A stretch of DNA of 64,000 nt from positions 22,826 to 86,825 of the forward strand of contig QIJE01000022.1 in NCBI GenBank assembly GCA_003232385.1, given 5' to 3'. A program made the translations under genes and the position numbers. A model generated the notes under the pieces. It saw nothing but the letters and a program-made list of their open reading frames with translations. It did not search any database and was not told the DNA's origin. Source of the DNA: a bacterium. GTDB lineage: Bacteria; SZUA-79; Acidulodesulfobacterales; Acidulodesulfobacteraceae. Of this stretch, positions 47,052-59,263 are shown piece after piece (the stretch's first letter is position 1; every line of letters begins with the position of its first letter).

Positions 47052-48605
47052 TTATGAACGAATTTCCAAACTGCAGACCTGCTTTTTAACATTATTATAA
47101 ACATAAAGCTTATTTAAAGCGTTAACGTATGCCCTCGCGCTGGCAACCACGATATCCGTATGGGCGCTTCTTCCCGTTATATGAACTCCGTTTTGTTCTA
47201 CGGTAACGGAAACATCACCCTGCGCCTCGGTGGTCCCTCTTATGGATTTAACCTCGTAGGCTATGACCTTTGCTTTAGAATTAACTATTATCTCCACCGC
47301 GTTTATAGTGGCGTCGACGGGACCGTTTCCGCACGAAGAACTGTGCTTTAATTCATCGCCTATCATTACTTTAACCATAGAAAGCGGGGCAACCGTGTCG
47401 CCACAAACTACATTTACGTATTTAAGTTCATATTTTTCCAAAGGATGAGATTTGGCAACAAGCGAATCTATGTCTTCGTCGTAAATATCCTTTTTCTTAT
47501 CCGCCAGCAATTTAAATTTGACAAAGGCACCCTCTATCTCGTCGTCGCTCAACAAATAACCTAAAGACACGATTTTTTCCTTAAAGGCGTGCTTCCCCGA
47601 ATGTTTTCCCAGAACTAATTCATTCGATTGCCTCCCAACGTGTTCCGGGGTCATAATCTCATATGTAGTCTTTTCCTTTAAGATACCGTCCTGATGAATA
47701 CCCGCTTCATGAGCAAAGGCGTTTTTGCCTACTATTGCCTTATTGGGCTGAACGGATATGCCCGTTATATGCGTCAAAAGCTGAGAAGACCTGTATATTT
47801 CCATCGCATTGATACCCGTAACTGCATGATATATATCTTTTCTCACATTCAAAGCCATTACTATCTCTTCCAGTGCCGCATTGCCGGCCCTTTCCCCTAT
47901 GCCGTTAACGGTACACTCGACCTGTGCCGCCCCTGCTAAAATCGCCGACAAAGAATTTGCTACGGCAAGCCCTAAATCGTTGTGGCAGTGAACGCTCAAA
48001 GTAATATCTTTAATGCCTGCTACGCCTTCCTTTAATTTATTTATAAAATTAAAAAATTCAAAAGGAGTGGTATATCCGACCGTATCCGGAATATTCACGG
48101 TGGTCGCCCCCGCTTCTATTACTCCGTCTATTACCTTGCATAAAAAATCCAAATTGCTCCTTGAGGCGTCTTCGGCGGAAAATTCTACGCTTTCGGTAAA
48201 CGACCTGGCATACCTAACCATACTAACGGCTCTTTCGTACAATTCATCCCGAGTCATATTGAGTTTATATTTAAGGTGCAAATCCGATGTTGCGATGAAT
48301 GTATGAATTGCCGGCCTTTCGGCATATTTTACGGCAGAATACGCCCTATATATATCTTTTTCGTTTGCCCTGGCAAGTCCGACGATCTCCACGCCTTTAA
48401 TCTCTTGGGCTATCGCCTTTACCGCCTCGAAATCGCCCTCGGATGCCATAGGGAAACCGGCTTCTATAGCATCAACGCCAAGCCTCGCCAACTGACGCGC
48501 AAGATTTAACTTTTCGTTTATGTTCATGCTGGCTCCGGGAGACTGCTCTCCGTCCCTAAGAGTCGTATCGAATATTTTAATCTTCTTAAATTGCCCAACG
48601 TCCAT
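47052..48605 (-). CDS. leuA: 2-isopropylmalate synthase
   Basis: Condenses acetyl-CoA with 2-ketoisovalerate, the committed leucine step. 517 residues: a TIM barrel with FDTTLRDGEQSPGASMN (metal site), NIPDTVGYTTP, SVHCHNDLGLAVANSL and GERAGNAALEEIVMAL, a linker with KHSGKHAFKEK, and the C-terminal LeuA regulatory domain (about 385-505) for leucine feedback. Citramalate synthase is the close alternative; context with ilv-leu favours leuA. Confidence 0.93.
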   Translation of the reverse strand: MDVGQFKKIKIFDTTLRDGEQSPGASMNINEKLNLARQLARLGVDAIEAGFPMASEGDFEAVKAIAQEIKGVEIVGLARANEKDIYRAYSAVKYAERPAIHTFIATSDLHLKYKLNMTRDELYERAVSMVRYARSFTESVEFSAEDASRSNLDFLCKVIDGVIEAGATTVNIPDTVGYTTPFEFFNFINKLKEGVAGIKDITLSVHCHNDLGLAVANSLSAILAGAAQVECTVNGIGERAGNAALEEIVMALNVRKDIYHAVTGINAMEIYRSSQLLTHITGISVQPNKAIVGKNAFAHEAGIHQDGILKEKTTYEIMTPEHVGRQSNELVLGKHSGKHAFKEKIVSLGYLLSDDEIEGAFVKFKLLADKKKDIYDEDIDSLVAKSHPLEKYELKYVNVVCGDTVAPLSMVKVMIGDELKHSSSCGNGPVDATINAVEIIVNSKAKVIAYEVKSIRGTTEAQGDVSVTVEQNGVHITGRSAHTDIVVASARAYVNALNKLYVYNNVKKQVCSLEIRS

Positions 48606-48679
48606 AAGGTCTCCGAAATTTTGCTTATTGAATTTTCCGCCGTTTTTATTTTAATACTAAAAAAATATGAGCCTCTTTA

Positions 48680-50214
<1,535 letters not shown>

Positions 50215-50240
50215 AATAAGATGATTAAATACCTTTTTGT

Positions 50241-51959
50241 TTACACTAACAACATTCCCGTAATTGGAGCACCGGGAACAACCATGGGATAAACCCCCTC
50301 TTCCCTATCTACAACGAAATCCATTATAACAGGTCTATTTATAGACAATGCTTCTTCGATGACCGGCACCACCTCGTCGGGATTTTTCGCCCTTAAACCG
50401 ACTGCGCCGTAAGCCTCAGCAAGCTTGACAAAATCGGGGTTGACGTTCATCTCGGAAGACGAATATCTTTTATGATAGAACAACTCCTGCCACTGCCTTA
50501 TCATACCCAAAAAATTATTATTAATTATTGCTATCTTGACGGGCAGATTGTACTGCACCGCCGTTGCCAATTCCTGAATGTTCATCTGGATACTGCCGTC
50601 TCCGGCAATATCAAAAACTACCTTATCCGGACATGCGATCTGTGCGCCTATTGCAGCCGGGAACCCGTAACCCATCGTACCGAGCCCGCCTGAGGTCAAC
50701 AACGTTCTGGGGTATTTGAATTTATAAAACTGGGCGGTCCACATCTGGTTTTGACCGACTTCAGTGGCTATTACGGCATCTCCGCCGGTAAGCTCGTATA
50801 TCTTCTCTATAACATATTGCGGTTTAATCGTATCGCTCATCTTATACAAAAGAGGGTGCTCATATTTCCATTCGTTTATTTTTTCAAGCCATCCCAGCCT
50901 ATCGTAACGACCGGATGAAATTTTTTCCGTTTTGCCACTTAAAGCCTCAAGCAGACTGCTTAAAACAGACTTAACATCGCCTACAACCGGAATATCTATT
51001 TTTACGTTTTTGCCTATAGAAGAAGGGTCAATATCTATATGGGCAAATTTCGCGTTTTTACCGAATTCTTCTACTTTACCGGTAACCCTATCATCAAATC
51101 TGGCACCTATGGCTACTATAAAATCAGCATCGGATATCGCCATATTTGCGGCATAAGTACCGTGCATGCCGAGCATGCCGAAAAATAAGGCATGATTCGA
51201 GGGAAAGCCGCCAAGCCCCATAAGCGTAGATGTAATCGGTAAATCAAGCAATTCCGCAAATTCTTTAAGTTCATCAGCGGCATTGGAGCTGATAACGCCT
51301 CCGCCTATATAAAGCAAGGGCTTCTTCGCTTTCAAAATTTCTTCCACGAGCTTTAGAATCTGAATATGATGGCCGAAGTAAGTAGGGCTATATCCCTTTA
51401 GTTCAACCGTTTCGGGATAATCAAACTCATAAACGTTAGACGTAATGTCTTTCGGAATGTCTATCAATACCGGTCCCGGCCTGCCCGTAGATGCGATATA
51501 AAACGCCTCTTTAATTGTTTTGGCAATATCCTTTATATCCCTCAACAGGTAGTTATGTTTGGTGCAAGGCCTTGTTATGCCCACGGTATCTGCTTCCTGA
51601 AACGCATCATTGCCTATTAAATTAGTCGGTACCTGCCCTGTAATTATAATCATGGGCACCGAATCCATATTGGCGGTAGCAATACCCGTTATTGTATTGG
51701 TAGCACCCGGACCGGATGTTACAAGGACAACCCCCGGCTTGCCGGACGCCCTCGCATAACCGTCGGCGGCATGAGCAGCCCCCTGTTCATGCCTGACAAG
51801 AATATGCTTCAACTTATCCTCATAATTCAAAAGCTCGTCATATATATTTAGAACTGCACCGCCGGGATAACCGAATATAGTATCCACGCCCTCCCTTATG
51901 AGGCTTTCTATGATTATTCTTGAGCCGGTCATCAACTCTTTTTTTGTACTATGATTCAT
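50241..51959 (-). CDS. ilvB: Acetolactate synthase large (catalytic) subunit
   Basis: A thiamine-diphosphate enzyme for the first common valine/isoleucine step. 572 residues: [16 protein letters not shown], the catalytic Glu in [37 protein letters not shown], and the ThDP/Mg motif [20 protein letters not shown] continuing to [15 protein letters not shown]. The start overlaps the ilvD stop by 4 bases. Confidence 0.97.
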   Translation of the reverse strand: MNHSTKKELMTGSRIIIESLIREGVDTIFGYPGGAVLNIYDELLNYEDKLKHILVRHEQGAAHAADGYARASGKPGVVLVTSGPGATNTITGIATANMDSVPMIIITGQVPTNLIGNDAFQEADTVGITRPCTKHNYLLRDIKDIAKTIKEAFYIASTGRPGPVLIDIPKDITSNVYEFDYPETVELKGYSPTYFGHHIQILKLVEEILKAKKPLLYIGGGVISSNAADELKEFAELLDLPITSTLMGLGGFPSNHALFFGMLGMHGTYAANMAISDADFIVAIGARFDDRVTGKVEEFGKNAKFAHIDIDPSSIGKNVKIDIPVVGDVKSVLSSLLEALSGKTEKISSGRYDRLGWLEKINEWKYEHPLLYKMSDTIKPQYVIEKIYELTGGDAVIATEVGQNQMWTAQFYKFKYPRTLLTSGGLGTMGYGFPAAIGAQIACPDKVVFDIAGDGSIQMNIQELATAVQYNLPVKIAIINNNFLGMIRQWQELFYHKRYSSSEMNVNPDFVKLAEAYGAVGLRAKNPDEVVPVIEEALSINRPVIMDFVVDREEGVYPMVVPGAPITGMLLV

Positions 51960-53626
51960 TTTTTAATCCTTCTGTTGACGATTGCCCCCTCATCTGCAGA
52001 GGAAACAACATCGGCATACCTGGAAAGATAGCCATAATCTATTTTTTTGGGTTTTTCCGATATTTCTGCCCTTCGCCCATTGAGTTCTTCGTCCGAGACG
52101 AGTAAATTCAGCTTTCTATTAATTACGTCTATTTCTATTTTGTCGCCGTTTTCAATAAGGGCAATCGGTCCGCCTTCCTGAGCCTCCGGCGACACGTGCC
52201 CGATACACGGCCCGCGCGTTCCGCCGGAAAAACGCCCGTCGGTTATAAGCGCAACTTTATCTCCCAAACCCATCCCCACTATCATAGAGGTAGGCGCAAG
52301 CATTTCTCTCATTCCGGGACCCCCCTTAGGGCCTTCATATCTTATTACGACAACGTCCCCCGCCTTTATATTGCCCATAGATATATTTTCCATCGCAGAT
52401 TCTTCACTATCGAACACTACCGCCGTTCCGGTAAACTTCATCATGGACAGACTGACGCCACTTGCCTTAATGATTGCGCCGTTGGGGGCTAAATTGCCGA
52501 AAAGAACGGCAATTCCTCCTTCCTTTCTATATGGATTGTCTATCTTGCGGATGACTTCATTATTCACGTAATCAACGCCGGATATTATTTCTCCGGCAGA
52601 TTTACCCGATACGGTCACAGATTCAAGATTAATAAGGGTTCTTAGCTCGTAGAACAGAGACGGTATCCCGCCGGCAAAATCTAAATCTTCAAGAAAATGC
52701 TCTCCCACCGGCCTCAAACTTGTAAGCTGAGGTGTTTTTTTAGAAATATCGTCAAAAAGCTTTAGGCTCAATTTTATCCCTGCTTCGTTCGCAATAGCCA
52801 ATAGATGTAAAACCGAATTTGACGAACCGCCGAGAGCCATGTCTGCCGCTATAGCGTTTTTCAAGGTATCAAGCGTTATTATATCCCTGGGGCATATATT
52901 TTCTTTAATAAGATCAACGATCTTGGCTCCGCTTTCGAAGGCGATACGCTTCTTTGCCGCCGAACCGGCGATGGCGGTGCCGGCACCCGGCAGAGACATT
53001 CCCATAGCCTCGGTTAAACATGCCATGGTATTTGCAGTATATAAACCCTGACATGACCCCTGACCGGGACATGCGCACATTTCCAAGTCGTTTAATTCCT
53101 TTTCCGTTATATCGTTTATCTTAAATTTTGCAACGGCTTCAAACGTATCCCTCACGAAAGAAAGCTTTGAGTCGTGATAACGACCGGAAAGCATCGGCCC
53201 TGCCGTAACTACTATAGAAGGTATATTGAGACGCAATGAAGCCATAAGCATACCGGGGGTAATTTTATCGCAATTAGTCAAAAAAATTATACCGTCGAGA
53301 CAATGCGCTTCGGCTATGGTTTCTATAATATCCGCTATGAGTTCCCGAGACGGAAGAGAATAGTGCATTCCGACATGTCCCATGGCTATTCCGTCACAAA
53401 TTCCCGGAATACCAAAAACGAAAGGATGCCCTCCGTTGCTATATACACCGTTTTCCGCAGCCCTTTCCAAGTCTCTAATGCCGACATGTCCCGGTATTAA
53501 ATCCGTAAAACTGGACGCTATGCCTATAAAGGGTTTTTTCATCTCGCCTTTTGCTATGCCCGTGGCGTAGAGTAGCGACCTGTGGGGTGTCCTATCTACT
53601 CCTTGTTTTATATTATCACTTTTCAT
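51956..53626 (-). CDS. ilvD: Dihydroxy-acid dehydratase
   Basis: An Fe-S dehydratase for the fourth step of valine/isoleucine synthesis. 556 residues with [13 protein letters not shown] and [17 protein letters not shown] (cluster cysteines) and the C-terminal [21 protein letters not shown]. First gene of the contiguous ilvD-ilvB-ilvN-ilvC-leuA-leuC-leuD-leuB set. I see no attenuator or T-box in the 41 bases before it. Confidence 0.96.
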   Translation of the reverse strand: MKSDNIKQGVDRTPHRSLLYATGIAKGEMKKPFIGIASSFTDLIPGHVGIRDLERAAENGVYSNGGHPFVFGIPGICDGIAMGHVGMHYSLPSRELIADIIETIAEAHCLDGIIFLTNCDKITPGMLMASLRLNIPSIVVTAGPMLSGRYHDSKLSFVRDTFEAVAKFKINDITEKELNDLEMCACPGQGSCQGLYTANTMACLTEAMGMSLPGAGTAIAGSAAKKRIAFESGAKIVDLIKENICPRDIITLDTLKNAIAADMALGGSSNSVLHLLAIANEAGIKLSLKLFDDISKKTPQLTSLRPVGEHFLEDLDFAGGIPSLFYELRTLINLESVTVSGKSAGEIISGVDYVNNEVIRKIDNPYRKEGGIAVLFGNLAPNGAIIKASGVSLSMMKFTGTAVVFDSEESAMENISMGNIKAGDVVVIRYEGPKGGPGMREMLAPTSMIVGMGLGDKVALITDGRFSGGTRGPCIGHVSPEAQEGGPIALIENGDKIEIDVINRKLNLLVSDEELNGRRAEISEKPKKIDYGYLSRYADVVSSADEGAIVNRRIKK

Positions 53627-53667
53627 AAAATCATCCCCGTAATTTAGTCATTTTATATTTTATTCTT

Positions 53668-53901
53668 TCAGCTCTCTATCTTTTCTTTTATGATTCTTTT
53701 CATAATATCATTCCCGTTAAGTTTTTTTAATTTAAGCTCTTTTATAACTTTTTGCTCCTCCGGAGTTAAAAAGGGCTTAGTAGTATACTTGCTTAACCGT
53801 TTTTCTATCTCTATGTGTTCATAATACACCTTTTTAAAATCTTCATTTGCGACAATAAGGGATTCCGCCGCCTTTTTTTCCGCCTCATCTAAGAATTGCA
53901 T
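53668..53901 (-). CDS. Small DUF465/YdcH-like protein
   Basis: 77 residues starting at ATG 53901 with a strong TAGGAGG SD; a TTG two codons upstream is less likely. It is mostly helical and charged. The segment KPFLTPEEQKVIKELKLKKL matches the DUF465 helical-hairpin family. The function of that family is unknown. It lies between tsaB (47-base gap) and ilvD (41-base gap), so it is probably co-transcribed with them. Confidence 0.75.
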   Translation of the reverse strand: MQFLDEAEKKAAESLIVANEDFKKVYYEHIEIEKRLSKYTTKPFLTPEEQKVIKELKLKKLNGNDIMKRIIKEKIES

Positions 53902-53948
53902 AAACAAAACCTCCTAATACGATAAAAATCGGGTCGTTATAATTATAT

Positions 53949-54638
53949 TTAGAACGGTCCATCGCCGTATATATAATATGGAGAAATCTCTTCGGTATAT
54001 TTAGACCCGTTTTTTATACCGCTCTCCATGGCATACATAGACGCAAAACCGGTTGTTTTTTTTAAATCAAAAGGGGTGATTGTTCCCCCTCTCTCAAGTC
54101 GTGACGTAAACCTTTCATAATCATCTTTCCTATTATAACCATATACGATTGTCGGCGAATTATCTATGCCGTCGATAAACGACTTAAGCTCGGATAAATC
54201 AAACAGGCTTGCTTTAAGACTCGGGATAATACATCCCTTTTCCAAAACATAAGACGATACATAGTAATCATTTCGCATTGCATCTTTTACGGTAACGATA
54301 TCCTTTAAATCCAATCCGCTTTTCAATAGCGAGTACGCACAAATAAATAAACCGCTTACGCCCACTATATTTATCCCCAAGCAGTAAGACAGCGTTTTGG
54401 CAATAGTAAGAGAAACCCTGATTCCCGTATAAGAACCGGGACCTAATATTACTGTTATTTCGGTTAAATCATTTAATTTAATGCCTGCCTTTTTCGTCAT
54501 TTCATCTATTTGCTTGAAGATTAACACGGAATGTTTTTCGTGAAAACCCGAAATAGATTCACAAGTCTTATCAAGGTCATCGTCGGTTATTAAGATATTC
54601 GAGTATCCGTTAGAACTATCTATGGACAATATAGCCAT
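53949..54638 (-). CDS. tsaB: tRNA threonylcarbamoyladenosine biosynthesis protein TsaB
   Basis: Part of the TsaBDE machinery for the t6A37 modification of ANN-decoding tRNAs. 229 residues of the ASKHA fold: ILSIDSSNGYSNILI, VILGPGSYTGIRVSLTIAKT and the LGINIVGVSGLF strand. TsaB is the non-catalytic partner of TsaD. It is 3 bases after rseP. The second half is divergent, as usual. Confidence 0.92.
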   Translation of the reverse strand: MAILSIDSSNGYSNILITDDDLDKTCESISGFHEKHSVLIFKQIDEMTKKAGIKLNDLTEITVILGPGSYTGIRVSLTIAKTLSYCLGINIVGVSGLFICAYSLLKSGLDLKDIVTVKDAMRNDYYVSSYVLEKGCIIPSLKASLFDLSELKSFIDGIDNSPTIVYGYNRKDDYERFTSRLERGGTITPFDLKKTTGFASMYAMESGIKNGSKYTEEISPYYIYGDGPF

Positions 54639-54641
54639 ATA

Positions 54642-55724
54642 TTATGTTTTCATTACCCTAATTATATCATTATAAGAAACGAATAATAAAAGCAAAATCA
54701 AGAGTGCAAAACCGACCTTAGCGGCCGTTTCCTGAAATTTAACACTCAGCGGACTTTTCTTAATCATTTCGATAGTAGAGAACAGCAGGTGTCCTCCGTC
54801 TAAGGCAGGAATCGGAAATAGATTTACGAGTCCTATGCTTACGCTAATGAATGCTATAAAATAAAAGAAATCTGAGACCCCGAGACCTGCCGCTCTTCCG
54901 GAAAGTTGTGCTATCATTATCGGTCCTCCCAGATCGCTTGCCGGAAGTTTGCCTATTATAAGGTAAAAAAGGCTTACTACGGTTATATAAATAATAAACC
55001 AAATCTCTTTAACGGAGGAATAGAAAGATTTTAATATTCCGTCATACTTGTAAAAAACCGCTTTACTCGAAGGGCGTATTCCTATAATATATCTCTTCGT
55101 TTTCTGTCCGTAAACATTTAAACCATATATGGATTTAGGTTTTAGCCTTATTTCGCTATTTATATTATTTTCTTTAATTCCCAACGTTAAGGTATGTTCA
55201 CCGAATTTTTCGATATATTTCGACAACGAACCCCATGTTTTTACCTTTATTCCGTTAACGCTAGTGACAATATCGCCCTTTTTAAGACCCGCTTTTATCG
55301 ACGGATAACCCTTCATAACACCGCCTATAACGGGCTTTAACACCGGCCTTCCGGACATAAATATTATCGTGAATATTATTGCTGCCAGAAGAAAATTAAA
55401 AAACGGTCCGGCAAAAATGATTAAAAATTTTCTATACGGGGATAGTTTGCTGTAAGAACGTTTTGCATCCTCCGGCGACAGCTCTTCGGACGGGTCTTCG
55501 CCCATAAGCTTCACATACCCGCCTAACGGAAGAGAAGAAATTATATATTCCGTTTCTCCGACCTTTTTGCTGAAAATTTTTGGACCGAAGCCGAGAGAAA
55601 ATTTCTCGACCTTAACCCCTAATTTTTTTGCAACGATGAAATGTCCAAACTCGTGTATAAGAACAATAACGCTTATAACAATAATAAAAGCTGCTATATC
55701 GTAGAAAATTCCATTAATTACCAT
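54642..55724 (-). CDS. rseP: Site-2 intramembrane protease RseP
   Basis: A zinc protease that cleaves membrane-anchored anti-sigma factors. 360 residues: the HEFGHFIVAKKLGVKVE zinc site in TM1 (about residues 24-28), one PDZ domain (about 125-200, KKGDIVTSVNGIKVKTW), and the third zinc ligand in PIPALDGGHLLFSTIEM (about 305). One PDZ domain instead of two fits the length versus E. coli (450). It lies 82 bases after pheT. Confidence 0.94.
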   Translation of the reverse strand: MVINGIFYDIAAFIIVISVIVLIHEFGHFIVAKKLGVKVEKFSLGFGPKIFSKKVGETEYIISSLPLGGYVKLMGEDPSEELSPEDAKRSYSKLSPYRKFLIIFAGPFFNFLLAAIIFTIIFMSGRPVLKPVIGGVMKGYPSIKAGLKKGDIVTSVNGIKVKTWGSLSKYIEKFGEHTLTLGIKENNINSEIRLKPKSIYGLNVYGQKTKRYIIGIRPSSKAVFYKYDGILKSFYSSVKEIWFIIYITVVSLFYLIIGKLPASDLGGPIMIAQLSGRAAGLGVSDFFYFIAFISVSIGLVNLFPIPALDGGHLLFSTIEMIKKSPLSVKFQETAAKVGFALLILLLLFVSYNDIIRVMKT

Positions 55725-55806
55725 ATATTTTTATATATATTTAAATTTTTTATATATTAACGTATGCTTCATTATATTTTTTTTTTCTTAAAAGTGCAAT
55801 TATTTT

Positions 55807-56919
55807 TTAATCCCTTAACGTGACTCCAAACCGAACGTTAAGCTCTCTTATTAAATTATCCCTCAACAGATTTACCTCCTCCATTGTCAACGTCCTATTC
55901 GGACTCATTGCATCATACCTTATAAGAAACGATATTTTGCCTTCTTTGATTTGTTTGCCCCTATACACGTCTGCCAATTTTACGTTTTTAATTAAACCGG
56001 AAAACCCTTTTATATACTTCTCTATGCTTGCATATTCAATACCTGAATCAACAATAATCGAAATATCCTGTTCTATTTCGGGGTACCTGCCGGGCCGAAC
56101 AAACGACCTTTTAAGAGATATAAAATCTTTTATGTAATCCATATCCAAATTAAATACAAAAACCCTGTAATCTAATTTAAATTCTTCAAGAAAACCCTTT
56201 TTTATTTCTCCGAAAATACCTGCCCTGTTTTTACCTATCGAAACTTCTAAGGATACGTCCTCGTCAAAGATAAAATCGTCGCTTACTTTGGAATATGTAA
56301 TTTTCTTAATCCCCGATTCTTTAAACAAAAACTCTATTATGCCCTTTCCGTAATAAAATTCCGTATCCTGTTTGCCGTATTTAATGCCGCTGCAAATTGC
56401 ACCACACAAAACATCCCTCTCTAAAACCGGATAATCATTATCATGCCGTTCGTCTAAATAAATCTTTCCGATTTCAAATATCTTAATGTTTTTATGTTTT
56501 TTAGAATTTTGAGACAATATATTTATAATGTCCGGAATCAAACTTATTCTGAAAAACGAACGGTCTACAGAAACAGGATTTTTAAGCGTAAGAACCCCCT
56601 TTCCGGTACCGGAAAGTGCAATATCCCGCTTCCCTACCAATGATGGCGTAACTATTTCCGTGAATCCTACACATCTCAGCAAATTCCTAAAATGCTTAGA
56701 GGTTTCGTAACCGATGTTTTTTTGCGGAGGGGCCAAGATACCGACCGGCATAGAACATTTTATGTTATCGTATCCGTAAACTCTAAAAACATCCTCGTAA
56801 ATATTAACATTCTCCGATATATCGCTCCTAAAATAAGGCGGGATAACCTTAATAGATTGCCGGTTTTCACTTTCGACGTTTTCAGGCTTATCATCCCGAG
56901 TCTCTTCAAAAAGCCGCAT
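55807..56919 (-). CDS. pheT: Phenylalanine--tRNA ligase beta subunit, C-terminal part (third frame)
   Basis: 370 residues in a third frame. Carries the end of domain B5 (KVIPPYFRSDI, EDVFRVYGYDNI), the catalytic-like domains B6/B7 (IVTPSLVGKRDIAL, FFRISLIPDIINIL, KIFEIGKIY) and the C-terminal anticodon-binding FDX-ACB domain (RPGRYPEIEQDISIIVD). The true joint with the middle fragment lies between about 56860 and 56905; the ATG at 56919 is not expected to be a real start. The shift is one base missing (net -1). Confidence 0.85.
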   Translation of the reverse strand: MRLFEETRDDKPENVESENRQSIKVIPPYFRSDISENVNIYEDVFRVYGYDNIKCSMPVGILAPPQKNIGYETSKHFRNLLRCVGFTEIVTPSLVGKRDIALSGTGKGVLTLKNPVSVDRSFFRISLIPDIINILSQNSKKHKNIKIFEIGKIYLDERHDNDYPVLERDVLCGAICSGIKYGKQDTEFYYGKGIIEFLFKESGIKKITYSKVSDDFIFDEDVSLEVSIGKNRAGIFGEIKKGFLEEFKLDYRVFVFNLDMDYIKDFISLKRSFVRPGRYPEIEQDISIIVDSGIEYASIEKYIKGFSGLIKNVKLADVYRGKQIKEGKISFLIRYDAMSPNRTLTMEEVNLLRDNLIRELNVRFGVTLRD

Positions 56920-57503
56920 GCCTTACTCGCTACTGCCGTATCGCCGAGAAAATCACACAAATCTTTTAAATCTATCTCGTATACATCGGGTTTTCCGGCA
57001 TCTGCAATATCGTACGCATAGCAGGACACAGTCGGAACTCCGACATATTTGCTTAAAAGATAAAGAAACCTCTTTATCCCAAGTAAACTTAAATACGGGC
57101 TAATCCCTTTCTCGAATCTGGTCGAAGCATCCGTTCTAATAGAAAGCATCCTTGACGTTCGCCTTATATTCGACATATTAAAATTAGCCGACTCTACGAT
57201 GAGCGTCGTCGTATTCGTATCTATCTCGCTATCAACGGCTCCCATAACTCCGGCGAGTGCGACTATCTTATTTCCATCGGCTATTACTATATCGTCTTTC
57301 GTCAACTTTCTTTCCTTGCCGTCCAAGGTAATGACGGATTCATCGTCGGCTGCGCTCCTTGCGTTTATTGTATTGCCGTCTATCTTTCCTGCATCGAATG
57401 CGTGAAGAGGCTGCGAGGTCTCTATCATAACGATATTGGTCAAATCTACTATATTGTTAACGGGCCTTATTCCGCTCTTTATAAGCCTATTTTTAATATC
57501 CAT
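56760..57503 (-). CDS. pheT: Phenylalanine--tRNA ligase beta subunit, middle part (second frame)
   Basis: The frame is open from about 57548. It covers the end of B1/B3 linker and the B3/B4 editing domain: SGIRPVNNIVDLTNIVM, QPLHAFDAGKIDG, VALAGVMGAVDSEI and RTDASTRFEKGISP, then B5 up to SKACGFLKRLGM. Beyond about 56900 its reading (SLKTSKVKTGN...) no longer matches the family, so the real protein switches to the third frame. Confidence 0.85.
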   Translation of the reverse strand: MDIKNRLIKSGIRPVNNIVDLTNIVMIETSQPLHAFDAGKIDGNTINARSAADDESVITLDGKERKLTKDDIVIADGNKIVALAGVMGAVDSEIDTNTTTLIVESANFNMSNIRRTSRMLSIRTDASTRFEKGISPYLSLLGIKRFLYLLSKYVGVPTVSCYAYDIADAGKPDVYEIDLKDLCDFLGDTAVASKACGFLKRLGMISLKTSKVKTGNLLRLSRLILGAIYRRMLIFTRMFLEFTDTIT

Positions 57504-57541
57504 ACCTGATTCTTTGATCTCTATACCTGAAATTTTAACGG

Positions 57542-58231
57542 CTATATAGGAAGGATTAAGCCCTTATTTTCTATATTTACGGTTAATTCATTTTCTTTTG
57601 AGGAATAGTTCTTACCCGGGATGAATTCTATTTCGTTATATAATTCCGGTAAAATAATATCTTTGTCCAATATAGCGGATAATTCATATGCAAACCCCAT
57701 TATGCCGAATAGATCCGGCCTATTAGGCTCTAAATCAAATTCTAAAACCGTATCGTTTAATTCAAAAATATCGTAAGCCGTCGCACCTAACTTTTCTAAT
57801 GGAAATTTTACTATGGACGATATGTTCAAAGGCAAACCTAAGTCCTTTTCGGAACAAAAGGCAGCTTCCGAAACTATACCGAAAATTGCTTTGTCCCTGA
57901 TTTTTAAACCGTTTTCAAATATGGCTCCCTTTGTCGCTATCATCGGTTTTTCGCCAATCTTTATATCCAATCCCGCTTTTGTAAAGACTATTTTTTTGAT
58001 TCCGACGGTTTCACCGCAATAAACCTCTGCGATGCCGAACTTATCACTTGAGGGATGGACGCTTATATCTTTAATTTCCCCGACGATGATATTTTTAAAC
58101 GACTTTTTTTGTAAATAATACGGCAATATCTTTTTGACTTCCATCGTTTTACCATTCAAAATATTTGCTACCTTCTTCTCTTCCATCCTAAAATTGACAA
58201 ACTCCCTGAGCCAATTTAAGCTAACCTTCAA
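57542..58231 (-). CDS. pheT: Phenylalanine--tRNA ligase beta subunit, N-terminal part (first frame)
   Basis: 229 residues from ATG 58231 behind a near-perfect AAGGAGGATT SD. The beginning MKVSLNWLREFVNF and the tRNA-binding B2 domain (IVGEIKDISVHPSSDK, VFTKAGLDIKIGE) are standard, followed by VLEFDLEPNRPDLFGIMGFA. The frame stops at ENKGLILPI-TAG, where the family expects a -PYIAV- continuation; that is present one frame over (PYIAVKISGIEIKESG) if one base is restored near 57548-57552. Together the three parts give about 808 codons, a normal pheT. Confidence 0.88.
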   Translation of the reverse strand: MKVSLNWLREFVNFRMEEKKVANILNGKTMEVKKILPYYLQKKSFKNIIVGEIKDISVHPSSDKFGIAEVYCGETVGIKKIVFTKAGLDIKIGEKPMIATKGAIFENGLKIRDKAIFGIVSEAAFCSEKDLGLPLNISSIVKFPLEKLGATAYDIFELNDTVLEFDLEPNRPDLFGIMGFAYELSAILDKDIILPELYNEIEFIPGKNYSSKENELTVNIENKGLILPI

Positions 58232-58264
58232 TTTTATAATCCTCCTTTTGCTTTTTAAAAACGG

Positions 58265-59263
58265 TCAATTTAAATCGAATAATTCCGGCTGCACCAATAA
58301 GGAATTCCCTATTTCTAATTTTTCTTCATAAATATCATCATAAACTATTCTCAGCTCATCCATAACGTCTTTCAAATCTAAAGAAAAATCTTTATTAAAT
58401 TTTAGCATAGAAACTCCCACGTTGCCGATAATAGATTTTAATCCGAGGTTTTCCTTGGAGTTCATGATCTCTTTATCGTATTCCGGAATAAAAACCGGTC
58501 TTTTTTGTTTTAAAGAAAAACTGCAGGTTTTCATGGTTCCGCCTCCTTCCGGTGAAGACAATGCAAATATTCCAAGGCTCGAACCGCTTTGCAACCTGTC
58601 TCTTGCGACTAAATTCTTAGGGCTGATTTTCTCATGCAGAGGCAATTCGGAAACTATTGCACCGTTATGCAGTATAATTTCATTGTAGAGGTCGATATTT
58701 TCAGGGGGGTATATAGGCTCAAGCAAGCCGGAACCTATATAAGCCATCGTGTAACCGTTTTTTTTCAATGCAGCCCTATGTGCAACGGCATCAATGCCGG
58801 TTGCAAGACCGCTTATTATAGAAAATCCCGATAGACACAACTGCTCCGTAAGATTCCGCGCAATGTTTTCGGCATAATCGGGGGGTTTTCTCTGCCCTAC
58901 GACTGCCACGGCAAATTTTATATTTTCTTTTAGTACGCCTTTATAATATAAAACTAACGGTTTATTCTTTATAAAATTTAAATTGGGGGGATATGAAGCG
59001 GAGTTATATGTCGTAATTTTAATTCCGTTTTTAGAAGCCTCTTCTATTTCCTCTATCGCATCGAAAAATGCCATTCTGACAATTCTCGTATCCGTTAAAA
59101 TTTTTATATATTCATTTTTTAGACCGGCTTTAAGAAAATCGGATCTCTTGGCCTTAAAAATTTCACAAGAGTTTTTAAATATTTTTAATAAAAAAAATAT
59201 ATGGTGATTCTGGAGTCCCTTTATCTTTTTTAACGCGAGGGTACATATCAAATCATCCATCAA
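58265..59263 (-). CDS. DprA/Smf-like protein of a non-canonical subtype
   Basis: 332 residues. After an N-terminal helical region (about 1-95) comes the DprA Rossmann (SLOG-type) domain: AVAVVGQRKPPDYA, IISGLATGIDAVAHRAAL, GSGLLEPIYPPEN. The loop usually reading RNRIIAGLS...SGSLITA is here ARDRLQSGSSLG...EGGGTMKT, as in stand-alone DprA-like proteins. No clear C-terminal winged helix. Canonical DprA loads RecA on incoming single-stranded DNA. Its ATG overlaps the phosphoribosyltransferase stop by 4 bases, so the two are one unit; such pairs also occur in ShosTA-type defence (antitoxin role). Confidence 0.82.
   Translation of the reverse strand: MMDDLICTLALKKIKGLQNHHIFFLLKIFKNSCEIFKAKRSDFLKAGLKNEYIKILTDTRIVRMAFFDAIEEIEEASKNGIKITTYNSASYPPNLNFIKNKPLVLYYKGVLKENIKFAVAVVGQRKPPDYAENIARNLTEQLCLSGFSIISGLATGIDAVAHRAALKKNGYTMAYIGSGLLEPIYPPENIDLYNEIILHNGAIVSELPLHEKISPKNLVARDRLQSGSSLGIFALSSPEGGGTMKTCSFSLKQKRPVFIPEYDKEIMNSKENLGLKSIIGNVGVSMLKFNKDFSLDLKDVMDELRIVYDDIYEEKLEIGNSLLVQPELFDLN

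Noticed and set aside
53627..53667. Attenuator or T-box before the ilv-leu genes
   Set aside because: The gap is only 41 bases, with no hairpins, leader peptide or T-box sequence.
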